From Bartonella sp. TP (lineage in GTDB: Bacteria > Pseudomonadota > Alphaproteobacteria > Rhizobiales > Rhizobiaceae): a DNA stretch of 64,000 bases. Below, piece after piece: positions 1 through 9,720 of the stretch (position 1 is the first letter of the stretch; each line of letters begins with the position of its first letter). The notes under the pieces were generated by a model, which ran no database searches, was not told where the DNA came from, and worked only from the letters and a program-made list of their open reading frames with translations. The position numbers and the translations under genes were made by a program. The stretch is taken from positions 124,001 to 188,000 of the forward strand of contig NZ_CP129002.1 of the NCBI RefSeq assembly GCF_030406085.1, written 5' to 3'.

Positions 1-1832
1 ATAATATCGCTATAAATGTCGCTGGACGTCTATTAATAGAAAATACTAGCCTTAATATCCCCTCTTCTGCCAAAGTAGGATTTGTTGGCCATAATGGTAC
101 TGGCAAATCTACACTTTTTCGAGCTATATTAGGAGAAATACCTCTGCAAGCAGGCAGCATAACTTATCCAAAGAATCTAAAAATCGGCACAGTAGAGCAA
201 GAGGTAGAAACCGGGGACACTAGCTTGTTAGACTTAATCTTGGCGCAAGATAAAGAGCGCTATGAATTATTAGCCAAAGCAGAAAATAATGATGACCCCA
301 TGGAGATTGCCGAAATTCATGAAAGACTGGCAGATATAGATGCATATAGCGCCCCTGCAAGAGCACAAACCATCTTATCTGGCCTAGGCTTCAATGAACC
401 GCAACACCATATGCCAGCAAAAAGCTTTTCTGGCGGGTGGCGCATGCGCGTCGCATTAGCCGCTGCATTATTTACTAACCCAGATTTACTATTGCTAGAT
501 GAACCGAGCAATTACCTAGATCTAGAAGGTGTTATGTGGCTAAGCCAATATATTAAACGCTTCAAAGGGTCTGTGATTCTAATAAGTCATGACAAAGATT
601 TGTTAAATGAATGTGTAACGCAAATCATGCATCTTGAGCATAGCAAAATTACTCTTTGGTCTGCAAATTATGACCGATTCGTAGAGCTTCGAGCCGAGCA
701 GCTGAATTTGCTACAAAAACAAGTACAAAAACAAGAGCAGCAACGTAAACATATAGAAAGCTTTATTGAGCGTTTTCGCGCTATTTCTTCGAAAGCGAAA
801 CAAGCGCAGTCGCGCATCAAGGCTTTGGAAAAATTAACAACCATACAAATCTTGAATGATGAATTGACCGCGCCATTTTATTTTAACGATTTCGACAAAA
901 GCCTCTCTTCTCCATTAATAAAATTAGAAGATATTCAATTAGGCTATGGCAACAAGATTGTACTAAAAAACATCAGTTTGCGTATAGATAATGACGATAG
1001 AATAGCTTTGCTTGGCGCTAATGGTAACGGTAAATCTACTTTTGCCAAATTTATTGCTGGCAAATTGCAACAGCTCAGTGGAGACTATGTTAAAGCCCCG
1101 CAATTAAAAATCGCCTATTTTGACCAACATCACATTAATGCCTTGGCCCCAGAGCAAACAGCACTGGAGCATATCGCCCAAGCCTTTCCAGCAGAAAAAG
1201 AAGTTAAATTACGCGCTATATTGGCCAAGATAGGCTTAAATAAAGAAAAAATCTTTACACCAACAAAGAATCTATCTGGCGGCGAAAAAACACGCTTATC
1301 AATGGGGCTAGCAACGGCAACGCCAAGCCACCTTTTAATATTAGATGAACCCACCAACCATTTGGATATAGACAGTAGGCAAGCGCTTATACAAGCTATA
1401 AATGAATATAAAGGCGCCATAATATTAATCTCGCATGACCAGCATTTATTAAATGCTACCGTAGATCGTTTATGGCAAATAAAAGACGGCAGGCTGACCC
1501 AATATAACGGCACTATTGCGGAATATAAAAAAGAAATATTAAGCGCTAAGAAAAATTATGCAAAGACAGAGAAAGCCAATAAAACTGTACGGCCAAAAAA
1601 CATACAAAAGGAAGTCAGGGAGTTAGCAAAAAAGTTAGAAGAAATAGCAAATAAATTAGCTATTATAGACAAAAGCCTAGCTAGTGATGAAATATATAAA
1701 GCTCTAAACTCCGAGCTCAAGCAATTAACAGCACAAAGAAAAAGTTTAGAAGAAGAAAAACAAAAATTAGAAGATCTGTGGCTAAATTATAGCGCTATAA
1801 TAGAAGAAGAAGCTGCCCAAAGCCAGCCATAG
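1..1832 (+). CDS. ABC-F family ATPase, YheS-like (5' end outside window)
   Basis: The reading frame is open from base 3, so the gene begins upstream; about 609 residues are visible. Two ABC ATPase domains lie in tandem without membrane segments, the ABC-F layout. Domain 1 has Walker A GHNGTGKST (bases ~87-113), signature SGGWR and Walker B LLLLDEPSNYLDL; domain 2 has GANGNGKST, LSGGEKTR and LLILDEPTNHLD. The linker with ...RFRAISSKAKQAQSRIKALE resembles the P-site-tRNA-interaction linker of YheS/Uup-type proteins, and a charged coiled coil ends the protein. ABC-F ATPases act on the ribosome E site in the cytoplasm; a role in rescuing stalled ribosomes is family knowledge, not visible here. 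The 3' end overlaps the opposite-strand small membrane protein gene by 51 bases. Confidence 0.93.
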   Translation, partial: NIAINVAGRLLIENTSLNIPSSAKVGFVGHNGTGKSTLFRAILGEIPLQAGSITYPKNLKIGTVEQEVETGDTSLLDLILAQDKERYELLAKAENNDDPMEIAEIHERLADIDAYSAPARAQTILSGLGFNEPQHHMPAKSFSGGWRMRVALAAALFTNPDLLLLDEPSNYLDLEGVMWLSQYIKRFKGSVILISHDKDLLNECVTQIMHLEHSKITLWSANYDRFVELRAEQLNLLQKQVQKQEQQRKHIESFIERFRAISSKAKQAQSRIKALEKLTTIQILNDELTAPFYFNDFDKSLSSPLIKLEDIQLGYGNKIVLKNISLRIDNDDRIALLGANGNGKSTFAKFIAGKLQQLSGDYVKAPQLKIAYFDQHHINALAPEQTALEHIAQAFPAEKEVKLRAILAKIGLNKEKIFTPTKNLSGGEKTRLSMGLATATPSHLLILDEPTNHLDIDSRQALIQAINEYKGAIILISHDQHLLNATVDRLWQIKDGRLTQYNGTIAEYKKEILSAKKNYAKTEKANKTVRPKNIQKEVRELAKKLEEIANKLAIIDKSLASDEIYKALNSELKQLTAQRKSLEEEKQKLEDLWLNYSAIIEEEAAQSQP

Positions 1833-2063
1833 AAAAACAAGCAACCCAAAGGCCCAGCTGCTCTGGATTCGTGAACCAAATAATTGCCAAACAGCAAAAC
1901 TGGCTACAGAAACCAACACTATAATTAAGCCATTTAGAATAACAGGTAAATATACATTAGAAACAAGGCTGGAAAGCAAGTTTGTTCTACCCAGCAAGTA
2001 TAGTAAGAAAAAACTTATTAAAGCACCATAAAGCACACTGAGCATTTGGGCTAAATAACGCAT
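1782..2063 (-). CDS. Small hydrophobic membrane protein, function unknown
   Basis: I do not recognise a family. The 93-residue product is almost entirely hydrophobic, with three likely membrane segments (about residues 8-28, 38-60 and 68-90) and a short charged loop around GSRIQSS. It starts with ATG only 3 bases after the holC stop codon, and a GGA-type ribosome binding site precedes it, so it looks like the last gene of a pepA-holC operon. The final 51 bases overlap the end of the convergent ABC-F gene. The tight spacing and coherent transmembrane pattern favour a real gene, but a hydrophobic shadow frame remains possible. Confidence 0.55.
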   Translation of the reverse strand: MRYLAQMLSVLYGALISFFLLYLLGRTNLLSSLVSNVYLPVILNGLIIVLVSVASFAVWQLFGSRIQSSWAFGLLVFLWLALGSFFFYYSAII

Positions 2064-2066
2064 ATA

Positions 2067-2519
2067 TCAATCCACATTGTTTTTAAACCAAGAACCGTCG
2101 GTTTTTTGCTGAAAATAGGTAAGTGAATAACCCTTTCGCTTAAATTCTTGCCATTGTGCTCGAGCTTTGGTTATTTGCTGCGTAGAATTAGCCATAAACA
2201 ATACTACCACGCGCTTGAATTTATCAAAATCCTCATAATCTTCACAATCGGCACCATTTACCAAAAAGCAAAGCTCGGCTCTATTTATGTTTGCTGCGCT
2301 TAGCGTTAGCAATATTGGCTGCTCTTGTGCAAATTCTTCTCCCTCAATACCATGCAGTATAAATTTGCTCCATAATTCTTGGCTAAGATTAAGCATAAAA
2401 TCAGCGCCAAGCACCCGCACTATTACACGCGAATGCTGGTCCATAGCTTTGGCAAGCAATTTTGCTATAGCATCTTGTACTGTATTTTCTGTTATGTGAT
2501 AAAAAAATATCTCTACCAA
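2067..2519 (-). CDS. holC: DNA polymerase III subunit chi
   Basis: The 150-residue protein fits the chi (HolC) family. Chi links the clamp loader to single-strand binding protein at the replication fork. The N-terminus ...VEIFFYHITENTVQDA matches the usual chi opening (FYHLT), and the middle ILLTLS...RAELCFLVNGAD and the C-terminal FKRVVVLF...AREQW-like pattern (here ARAQWQEFKRKGY) are family features. The start is TTG at 2519; no ATG lies nearby that keeps the conserved N-terminus. It follows pepA by 18 bases, an order common in alphaproteobacteria. Chi is poorly conserved in sequence, so the call rests on the pattern plus the neighbour. Confidence 0.85.
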   Translation of the reverse strand: MVEIFFYHITENTVQDAIAKLLAKAMDQHSRVIVRVLGADFMLNLSQELWSKFILHGIEGEEFAQEQPILLTLSAANINRAELCFLVNGADCEDYEDFDKFKRVVVLFMANSTQQITKARAQWQEFKRKGYSLTYFQQKTDGSWFKNNVD

Positions 2520-2537
2520 AATCGTCTCGCTCAGAAT

Positions 2538-4031
2538 CTATTCATAATATTTCTGGGCAAAACGGTCAAGCAATCTTACGCCAAATCCTGTCGCCCAAGA
2601 TGAGCCATAAGAATATCTTTTGGCATCAAAAGCAGTACCGACAATATCTAAATGGGCCCAAGGAGTTTCTGCCACAAAACGCTTTAAAAATTGCGCGGCT
2701 GTGATAGAAGCACCATAGCGACCGGGGCTATTTAACATGTCAGCAAATTTAGAATCAAGCATCTCATCATATTCTTCATGCAGAGGCATTTGCCACAGTT
2801 TTTCACCACTTTCTTTGCCAGCTTCTAGCAATTGGCCCCCTAAATTATCGTCATTACTAAATAAACCAGCGTAGTTTTTTCCCAAAGCTACCAATATAGC
2901 TCCAGTTAAAGTCGCCAGATTTATTATAGCGCTCGGGGCAAAATTCTCTTTAGCATAATATAATAAATCTGCTAATACCAAACGCCCCTCAGCATCGGTA
3001 TTTACTATTTCTATGGTTTGTCCCGACATAGATGTTACAATATCCCCAGGGCGCATAGCCTCGGCTCCGGGCATATTTTCTACTAGACCGATAATGCCTA
3101 TGGCATTTATTTTGCTTTTACACATGGCCAAAAGCTGCATTACTCCTGCTACTGCAGCGGCTCCGCACATATCACCCTTCATCGCCTCCATATTAGCCGC
3201 TGGTTTTAAAGAAATACCACCACTGTCAAAAACCACTCCTTTGCCTACAAATACTAATGGCGCTGTTTTTGCCTCTGCAGCCCCCGACCAACGCATTATT
3301 GCCATATAGGGCGGATTTTTAGAACCCTGTGCCACCGCCAGCAGTGCATTCATGCCTAGCTCTTGCAACTGTTTTTGCTCCAATATCTCTATCTTTAGCC
3401 CCTTACCAGACAAGTTTTCAATGCGTGTTTTAAATTCTGTAGTAGTTAAAATATTAGCTGGCTCATTACCTAGATCTCTGGCAAGAATCACACTTTCTGC
3501 GGTAGCTTTTGCCTTAAATAGCACCGTATTTATCGCCTCACTAGATAACATGTCGCTAACTACTAGGGTAATTTTTTGCCCCATAGGCTGTTTATCTTTT
3601 TTGCTTTTCGCCACAAAATATTTATCAAATCTATACGCACCTAAGGCCGCACCTACTAAAAAATCTATCAGCGTCTCCACATTCTTATTGTCAAAGAATA
3701 TAAATGATTCTTCCCTAGTTTTTAGTAATTTGGCCGCTATAGAGCCTAATTTTACATAGCCATCGCCAGGCAGATTTGTTCCTTCGCCCGTGCCGATAAA
3801 AGCGAGCTTGGCTACATTTTTGTAGTACGGCACTGTGGTTTCGATATGAGAAAAAGCTGCTGCTTTAAAATCACTGCTTGTGTAAAAATTCTTTACAAAA
3901 GCTTTACCAAAAAGCGTATAGATAATTTCTAACCCTTCATTCTGCGCGCTATGCACAGCCATGAATCCAAGCTTTTTGCTATTATTAAGAGCCTCTGCAG
4001 AAAAATCCTTGTAATTGATTATATTAAACAT
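2538..4031 (-). CDS. pepA: Leucyl aminopeptidase (M17 family)
   Basis: The product (497 residues from this start) is a cytosolic two-metal leucine aminopeptidase that removes N-terminal residues during peptide turnover. The M17 signature NTDAEGRL lies near residue 345, and the metal/catalytic stretch GKGVVFDSGGISLKP and the MKGDM motif precede it. The frame can be extended to an ATG at 4058, but an AGGAGG ribosome binding site sits 9 bases before the ATG at 4031, so I chose 4031. It leads the pepA-holC-small membrane protein set and is divergent from lptF across about 77 bases. Confidence 0.95.
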   Translation of the reverse strand: MFNIINYKDFSAEALNNSKKLGFMAVHSAQNEGLEIIYTLFGKAFVKNFYTSSDFKAAAFSHIETTVPYYKNVAKLAFIGTGEGTNLPGDGYVKLGSIAAKLLKTREESFIFFDNKNVETLIDFLVGAALGAYRFDKYFVAKSKKDKQPMGQKITLVVSDMLSSEAINTVLFKAKATAESVILARDLGNEPANILTTTEFKTRIENLSGKGLKIEILEQKQLQELGMNALLAVAQGSKNPPYMAIMRWSGAAEAKTAPLVFVGKGVVFDSGGISLKPAANMEAMKGDMCGAAAVAGVMQLLAMCKSKINAIGIIGLVENMPGAEAMRPGDIVTSMSGQTIEIVNTDAEGRLVLADLLYYAKENFAPSAIINLATLTGAILVALGKNYAGLFSNDDNLGGQLLEAGKESGEKLWQMPLHEEYDEMLDSKFADMLNSPGRYGASITAAQFLKRFVAETPWAHLDIVGTAFDAKRYSYGSSWATGFGVRLLDRFAQKYYE

Positions 4032-4108
4032 TATAGCAAGCCTCCTAGTAAAATTCATATAGAATATTTAGTTTATTAAATTTAAGATATGGTATATATT
4101 CTTGCGCT

Positions 4109-5224
4109 ATGACGCTTATAGAAAAATATATTTATCGGCATATATTAGCCTTGTTAACAGCCATCTTAGCCATAACCATAGCTATTTCCTGGTGCATAGA
4201 GACATTAGGCCGTATTAATTTTGTAACCACAAACGGTCAGGGACTATTGTCGTTTTTATATTTATCTATATTATTTTTACCAACTATTATGGTAACGGTT
4301 ATACCATTTGCCCTAACAATTACCATAGCGCAAAGCCTACATATACTTAATCAAAATAGCGAAATTATTATTATAGCCAATGCTGCTGGCTCGCGTCTTT
4401 ATATTTGGCGACCTATTATTGCTCTTAGCTTACTATTTTCTATTGCCATGTTTCTTCTAGCAAATCTGCTGGTGCCAATGGCGCGCATAGATATGCGCAG
4501 TATAATAGCTAATGCCAATGCAAATTTTTTAAACAATGTTATACAAGAAGACAGATTTATAGAGTTGCAAAAGAATCTCTTTATAAAAATAGGCAAACAC
4601 TCTCAGCAGGCTGGAATAAACAACATAATGATAGCAGATGAGCGCGATAAAATTATGAACCGCTATTATTATGCCACCAATGGACACATCATACAGCAAG
4701 ATAACAGCTCAATACTGGTAATGATAGAAGGCCAGCTGGCCAAAAGGAATAAAATAAATGGCGAAACCTCGCTAGTAAAATTTAGCTCCGCCGATTTTGA
4801 TTTAGGTACACTTATGTCTACAGGTGGCAAAGGCTATCTATACCCGAAAGATCAATATCTAAGCACGCTGCTAAATTATCCTAAGCAAGCAGCTGAATAT
4901 AAAAAATATGTGGCGGAGTTACATTACCGGCTCATCTCGTGGCTGTATCCTTTGGTTTTTGCTATAATCGCTCTAGCCCTTAATACAGGCCCCATAACGC
5001 ATAGGGACGCCAAAAGCAATACAGCCTTGATTTCTACTGCAATGCTTGTACTAACTATATATCTACTTAGCTATGTGTTTAAGAACAAAGCGGAAACAAA
5101 TCAAAATTACATAATTGCCCTATATTTAGTGCCAATAATTATTTTATTTGCTGGACAATATCTATACACTCATGCTAGAAATTTTTCTAAATTGTTTAAT
5201 GGCTTGGTGCGCAATATAACATGA
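4109..5224 (+). CDS. lptF: LPS export ABC transporter permease LptF
   Basis: LptF is one of two inner-membrane permeases of the LptB2FG complex that extracts lipopolysaccharide and passes it to the periplasmic bridge. The 371-residue protein has the YjgP/YjgQ layout: three N-terminal membrane segments (first about residues 10-30), a periplasmic beta-jellyroll region (about 130-255) and three C-terminal segments. It opens with LIEKYIYRHI, as LptF usually does. Its stop overlaps the lptG start (ATGA), so the two are translationally coupled. It is divergent from pepA. No clear ribosome binding site precedes the ATG. Confidence 0.93.
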   Translation: MTLIEKYIYRHILALLTAILAITIAISWCIETLGRINFVTTNGQGLLSFLYLSILFLPTIMVTVIPFALTITIAQSLHILNQNSEIIIIANAAGSRLYIWRPIIALSLLFSIAMFLLANLLVPMARIDMRSIIANANANFLNNVIQEDRFIELQKNLFIKIGKHSQQAGINNIMIADERDKIMNRYYYATNGHIIQQDNSSILVMIEGQLAKRNKINGETSLVKFSSADFDLGTLMSTGGKGYLYPKDQYLSTLLNYPKQAAEYKKYVAELHYRLISWLYPLVFAIIALALNTGPITHRDAKSNTALISTAMLVLTIYLLSYVFKNKAETNQNYIIALYLVPIIILFAGQYLYTHARNFSKLFNGLVRNIT

Positions 5225-6423
5225 TTGGCAAAACATTATGGCTATATATCCTAGCAAAATACATTAAAATATGTTTTTATCTGGCGCTAATAATTTGCGC
5301 TCTTTGCCTTTTAGTAGATTTTACGCAAACAGCTTCTCGCCTAAGCTCTATACCAAATTATACTGCAAAATACGCCATAATAATTTCTGGTCTACGCACC
5401 CCCTTTTTATTACTAGAAGCACTACCTTTTATAAGCTTATTGGCAGCTCTTATAGCTTTTTTCATGCAAAACAAATCATTGGAGTTGGTAATCATGCGCG
5501 CCTCCGGCCTTTCAGCCTGGCAATTTTTATTACCCATGTGTTGCGGTGCTTTTTTATTCGGCATTATCGGCATATTTATCCTAAACCCCCTCAGCGCTTA
5601 TGGGCTTAATAAATCTAGCGACCTAATTTCGCAATGGCGCGGTGCCATTGGGTTAGAAAACAACAAGCCATATAACCCTTGGATAGTACAAAATAACTCT
5701 GACAAAAGCGAAACCTCCATAGGCGTAACAGCGATAAATAAACATATCAACTACCAAGACATAATTGCAAAACTAGTGGCGCTACCCCAAAGTCCAAACA
5801 TAGAAAATGTTATAAATAATGTAAAACAATTGGCAAGCCAAGGAAAACAAGAGTATCTAGGGCTAATAGACGCCACCTTCATAACAATAAATAAACCAAG
5901 CTCTACTGTACCAGAATGGCGTTATGTTACAAATGCTATATTATTACCCGGCTATTGGCTATTGCTAAAGCCTATAGAGTATAATAACGAGTCTGTTCTT
6001 AATCTACCCTCTATTGTTACTATACAAACCTCTATTCAGCAAAAAGCATTAGAGGAATATATAAGAGACCCAAATGGCGTAAGCTTCTATGAATTATGCG
6101 ACAAAATTACAATGGCAAAAACTTTTGGCTATAAACCTTACCCGCTGCAAATGATATTACATAAACTAATAGCGCTGCCAATATTAGATGTAGCTATGGT
6201 ACTAATAGCCGCTGTTGTTTCTATAAGATTCGCCAGGTTTAACAATATAAAATTATACATGTTAGGCGGCCTAATAGCCGGGTTTTGCCTCTATTTAATC
6301 ACCATATTATCCCAAGATTTCGGCAAATTAGGCATAGTTCCCCCTATAATCGCCGCATGGACGCCCGTGGTTATAGCCCTTTTCACCGGAGTTTCCTTTA
6401 TTTTACGACGAGAAGATGGTTAA
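5221..6423 (+). CDS. lptG: LPS export ABC transporter permease LptG
   Basis: This is the partner permease of LptF in the inner-membrane LPS extractor. The 400-residue protein again has three N-terminal and three C-terminal membrane segments around a periplasmic domain. The motifs LVDFTQTASRLS near residue 30, ALPFISLLAAL near 80 and the ELVIMRASGLS stretch (coupling helix that contacts LptB) near 90-100 are typical of LptG. It overlaps lptF by 4 bases and ends directly against the ATG of lptD, so lptF-lptG-lptD is one operon that encodes both membrane ends of the LPS route. Confidence 0.94.
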   Translation: MIGKTLWLYILAKYIKICFYLALIICALCLLVDFTQTASRLSSIPNYTAKYAIIISGLRTPFLLLEALPFISLLAALIAFFMQNKSLELVIMRASGLSAWQFLLPMCCGAFLFGIIGIFILNPLSAYGLNKSSDLISQWRGAIGLENNKPYNPWIVQNNSDKSETSIGVTAINKHINYQDIIAKLVALPQSPNIENVINNVKQLASQGKQEYLGLIDATFITINKPSSTVPEWRYVTNAILLPGYWLLLKPIEYNNESVLNLPSIVTIQTSIQQKALEEYIRDPNGVSFYELCDKITMAKTFGYKPYPLQMILHKLIALPILDVAMVLIAAVVSIRFARFNNIKLYMLGGLIAGFCLYLITILSQDFGKLGIVPPIIAAWTPVVIALFTGVSFILRREDG

Positions 6424-8655
6424 ATGAAGCTACCTATCTATAATTATAGCGCTCGCTTATTGTTATTGCTCGCTGCTTATTTTATGCTTAGCAACGCCAT
6501 AGCTGCGACTACTGCTGTGAATAACCTAACCGCAAACCAGCTTATCTACAATAAAACGCGGGACGTTGTTATTGCTAAGGGTAATGTAAAGCTTTACTAC
6601 AATGGAAATCATGCAACATCTGACCTATTGCAATACAATAAACGCACCAACAAAATTTTGGCTATTGGCCATGTAACACTAACAGATAAAAACGGCAATA
6701 TCATACATTCAGATAAAGCCGATCTTACAAAGGACCTTTCGTCTGGCTTTATTCAAAAACTACAGGCAGAAACGTCGCAAAACACTTATTTTACAGCCAA
6801 AGGCGCGCAGCGCCTAGCAAATGGCCGCTTAGTAATTTTTAATAATGCCTCTTATACAGCCTGCAAAAGCTGCGATACTAAGCAACAAACAGGCGCAGTT
6901 TTATGGCGTATAAAAGCCAAACAGATTATTTGGAACAAGGGCGAAAAAAAGCTAACTTTCAAAAAAAGCCATTTTGAGATTTTTGGCAACAAAGCAGCCA
7001 ATTTGCCAAATTTTACCATACCGGATTATAGCGTAAAGCGATATAGTGGTTTCTTATCTCCTAGCATAAATTATAATAAATATCTGGGTTATGGTGCAAT
7101 TGGCGCTTATTTCTTTAACCTAAAGCCGCAATATGACTTAACGCTACGCCTTGGCACTTATACACGACAAGGCATCATTGCCAGTGGCACATGGCGGCAT
7201 CGCTTGCAAAACGGAATATATGACCTAAGCTTTGCTTATGTTCGGCAGCAGCATCCTGAAATATTCCAAAAAAACAGCGTGGATTCTAAAACACAAAACC
7301 GCTTTATGATCGGCACAAAGGCTTCCTATAATATCAATGCTAGATGGAAATTTGGTTGGGACTTATTGCTACAATCAGATGAAGATTTCTCACGCACCTA
7401 CAGTATAGACAGCTACAATAAATATGTCCATGCGTCGAATCTTTATTTAGAAGGCCTAGGACGCTATAATTATTTTAAGCTAAATTTTTATCATTTTCAG
7501 GTGCAAGACCCCTATTTAGCTTATGACAGCAAGAAAAAAAATAAATATACCTATCTGCAGCCATGGGTGCTGCCAGAAATCACCTATAGTTATCGCGCGC
7601 CAAAGCCAATATATGGCGGTACCGTAAAGCTTGTTACTGACACACGCACCATATATCGCAACAATACAGACTATGGCTATCCAGGCTTTCCAGGCTCAAA
7701 TACTCGCCTTAGCTCTGAGCTCAGCTGGGAAAAACTTATAATAAATAAAACTGGCTTTTTACTACGCCCACTTCTTGCTTTACGCGCTGATCTAAGAGGC
7801 GTTTACAGCAACCAAGGAAAAGACATAAACTTACCAAATAAAGCCGTACATGGCTTGGCTACCGCAGGACTAGAAATACGCTACCCCATATCAATACGAA
7901 ATCAATACGGCACACAAATATTAGAACCCATCGCCCAAATTTATTTACGAAATAATCTAAAAAATGCTGAAGTTTTCGTAAATGAAGATGCGCAAGAATT
8001 AAGCTTTAATGCTTTATCGCTATTCCAACGAGATAAATTTTCTGGTTACGACAAAATAGAATATGGATCGCGCGCGAACCTAGGCTTTCGCTATTATAGC
8101 AAAATAAAAGATTACCTAAATCTGTATGCCATAGCTGGCCAGTCCTTTCAACTTTCTAGTAAAAACCCTTTTTCGCAAGATCTGCTAACGAATATATGGC
8201 AAGACTCCGGACTAGAACATCCACGCTCTGACTATGTTTCTATGATACAAATAAGCAACCCATATAATCTGTCCCTAAATATAAGCAATAGATTCTATTA
8301 CAAAGATTTTTCGCTGAGAAAAACTGAAATAGATTTAAGCAAAGTTTGGTCACGCTTCAGCACAGCATTGCATTACACACAGCTAAATAAAAACACGAAT
8401 CAAAGCTCAAAAGCACAAATTGCCAGCTTGGCAAATCTAAAACTTACAGAAAATTGGCAAATAGGCGCTTACCAAAATATTGACCTAACAACACATAAGT
8501 TGATAAATTTAGGTAGCTCTTTAACTTATCAAAATGATTGCTTAGCCCTAACCTTGCTATACAGCCACAACCGTGAGTTTGATAAAACCTTACCAAATAA
8601 TAGTTTTGGCTTTAGACTTAATCTAAGAACTATAATGGACTTGCACAATAATTAA
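6424..8655 (+). CDS. lptD: LPS-assembly outer-membrane protein LptD
   Basis: LptD is the outer-membrane beta-barrel translocon that inserts LPS into the outer leaflet with LptE. The 743-residue protein starts with a signal peptide (cleavage likely after residues NAIA, ~28) followed by an OstA/LptA-like jellyroll (LTANQLIYNKTRDVVIAKGN, HSDKADLTKDL) and a long beta-barrel rich in aromatic alternation. Only three cysteines are visible: the CKSC pair near residue 147 and one in YQNDCLAL near the C-terminus, so the disulfide pattern differs from the four-cysteine E. coli protein; this is common in alphaproteobacteria. It begins on the base after the lptG stop codon. Confidence 0.94.
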   Translation: MKLPIYNYSARLLLLLAAYFMLSNAIAATTAVNNLTANQLIYNKTRDVVIAKGNVKLYYNGNHATSDLLQYNKRTNKILAIGHVTLTDKNGNIIHSDKADLTKDLSSGFIQKLQAETSQNTYFTAKGAQRLANGRLVIFNNASYTACKSCDTKQQTGAVLWRIKAKQIIWNKGEKKLTFKKSHFEIFGNKAANLPNFTIPDYSVKRYSGFLSPSINYNKYLGYGAIGAYFFNLKPQYDLTLRLGTYTRQGIIASGTWRHRLQNGIYDLSFAYVRQQHPEIFQKNSVDSKTQNRFMIGTKASYNINARWKFGWDLLLQSDEDFSRTYSIDSYNKYVHASNLYLEGLGRYNYFKLNFYHFQVQDPYLAYDSKKKNKYTYLQPWVLPEITYSYRAPKPIYGGTVKLVTDTRTIYRNNTDYGYPGFPGSNTRLSSELSWEKLIINKTGFLLRPLLALRADLRGVYSNQGKDINLPNKAVHGLATAGLEIRYPISIRNQYGTQILEPIAQIYLRNNLKNAEVFVNEDAQELSFNALSLFQRDKFSGYDKIEYGSRANLGFRYYSKIKDYLNLYAIAGQSFQLSSKNPFSQDLLTNIWQDSGLEHPRSDYVSMIQISNPYNLSLNISNRFYYKDFSLRKTEIDLSKVWSRFSTALHYTQLNKNTNQSSKAQIASLANLKLTENWQIGAYQNIDLTTHKLINLGSSLTYQNDCLALTLLYSHNREFDKTLPNNSFGFRLNLRTIMDLHNN

Positions 8656-8750
8656 ACCTGTAATATTAATGGCTTATTTAGAAAATTGCATTTTAATATA
8701 AGACGCTTATATGCATAAACTAAAACCAGCCTTATATAAAGATTATAAAT

Positions 8751-9716
8751 ATGTATAAATCTATAGAGAAAACTAAGTTGAAAAAAACTATTTTACCCTT
8801 AATTTTTAGCCTGATACTAGCCAACACTGTTTTTATGCAAAATGCTGTCAGCGAGGCTAAAATTAAAATAAGCGTTAACAACAATGCTATAACTGACACC
8901 GATATACAGCAACGTGTAGCCCTTTTGCACCTACAACATCAAACTGGCGACCTAGAAAATAAAGCTAAACAACAGTTAATAGAGCAAGAATTGCAAGCTT
9001 CAGAACTAAGGGCCCGCGATGCTCTGCCAAGTAATGACGAGGTGGATAATAGCTACAAGGATTTCGCGCAGAAAAATCATATGACGGTCCCACAATTATC
9101 CATGATGCTACTGAATGCAAATTTAAGTCCAGAGCATTTTAAAAACTATATTGCTACACAAATTGGTTGGCAAAATCTAGTAATAATGCGCTATAGAGCC
9201 GAAAATGCTAATAATGGGATGTTAAGCCAAACAGAAACCATACAAAGAGAACTAGCGCATGGCGGCACAAAGCCACAAGTTACAGAATATAATTTGCAAA
9301 AAGTGCTATTTGTATTGCCAGACCATCCAAGCCAAAAAGCCTTGCAACAGGCCAAAAAAAATGCGGCATATTTTAAAAAGCGTTTTTCTAGCTGTGACAG
9401 TTCTCGTGAGATAGCAGCAAATCTTCAAGATGTGATAATACAAAATGTTGGTAGTGTTTTGGCTCCACAATTACCTACTGAGTGGAAACAAATAATAGAA
9501 ACCACCAAAATAGGCCATCTCACCAATGCTATACAAAGTCCTGAAGGACTAACAGCGTTGGCAATATGCTCCGCTCGTAAGGTTTCCGATGACCGTGTGG
9601 CCCAAATTGTTTATTCTATGCAAGAAACTAAGAAAAATACCCCACAACAACTAAAAACGCTTAACGATAAATATTTAGAAGAATTAAAAGCAAAAGCACG
9701 TATCGTTAATTTTTAA
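8751..9716 (+). CDS. surA: SurA-like periplasmic chaperone
   Basis: The 321-residue protein has a signal peptide (hydrophobic residues ~13-30) and then a SurA N-terminal domain: KISVNNNAITDTDIQQRVALL, LIEQELQASE and the long helices up to residue ~170. A region around residues 180-285 resembles a strongly diverged rotamase (parvulin) domain, so prolyl isomerase activity is doubtful. SurA-type proteins escort outer-membrane proteins through the periplasm, and the position between lptD and pdxA is the standard alphaproteobacterial place for surA. The 95-base gap after lptD probably carries a promoter, but I see no convincing one. Confidence 0.85.
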   Translation: MYKSIEKTKLKKTILPLIFSLILANTVFMQNAVSEAKIKISVNNNAITDTDIQQRVALLHLQHQTGDLENKAKQQLIEQELQASELRARDALPSNDEVDNSYKDFAQKNHMTVPQLSMMLLNANLSPEHFKNYIATQIGWQNLVIMRYRAENANNGMLSQTETIQRELAHGGTKPQVTEYNLQKVLFVLPDHPSQKALQQAKKNAAYFKKRFSSCDSSREIAANLQDVIIQNVGSVLAPQLPTEWKQIIETTKIGHLTNAIQSPEGLTALAICSARKVSDDRVAQIVYSMQETKKNTPQQLKTLNDKYLEELKAKARIVNF

Positions 9717-9720
9717 AACT

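Noticed and set aside
1130-1513. Antisense reading frame inside the ABC-F gene
   Set aside because: It has no family features and lies wholly opposite a conserved coding region; the same holds for similar frames opposite pepA, fabF, fabD, psd, thiC and others.
225-1832. ABC-F gene starting at a TTG at base 225
   Set aside because: The frame is open back to base 3 and encodes the first Walker A motif (GHNGTGKST) at about bases 87-113, so the gene begins upstream of the window.
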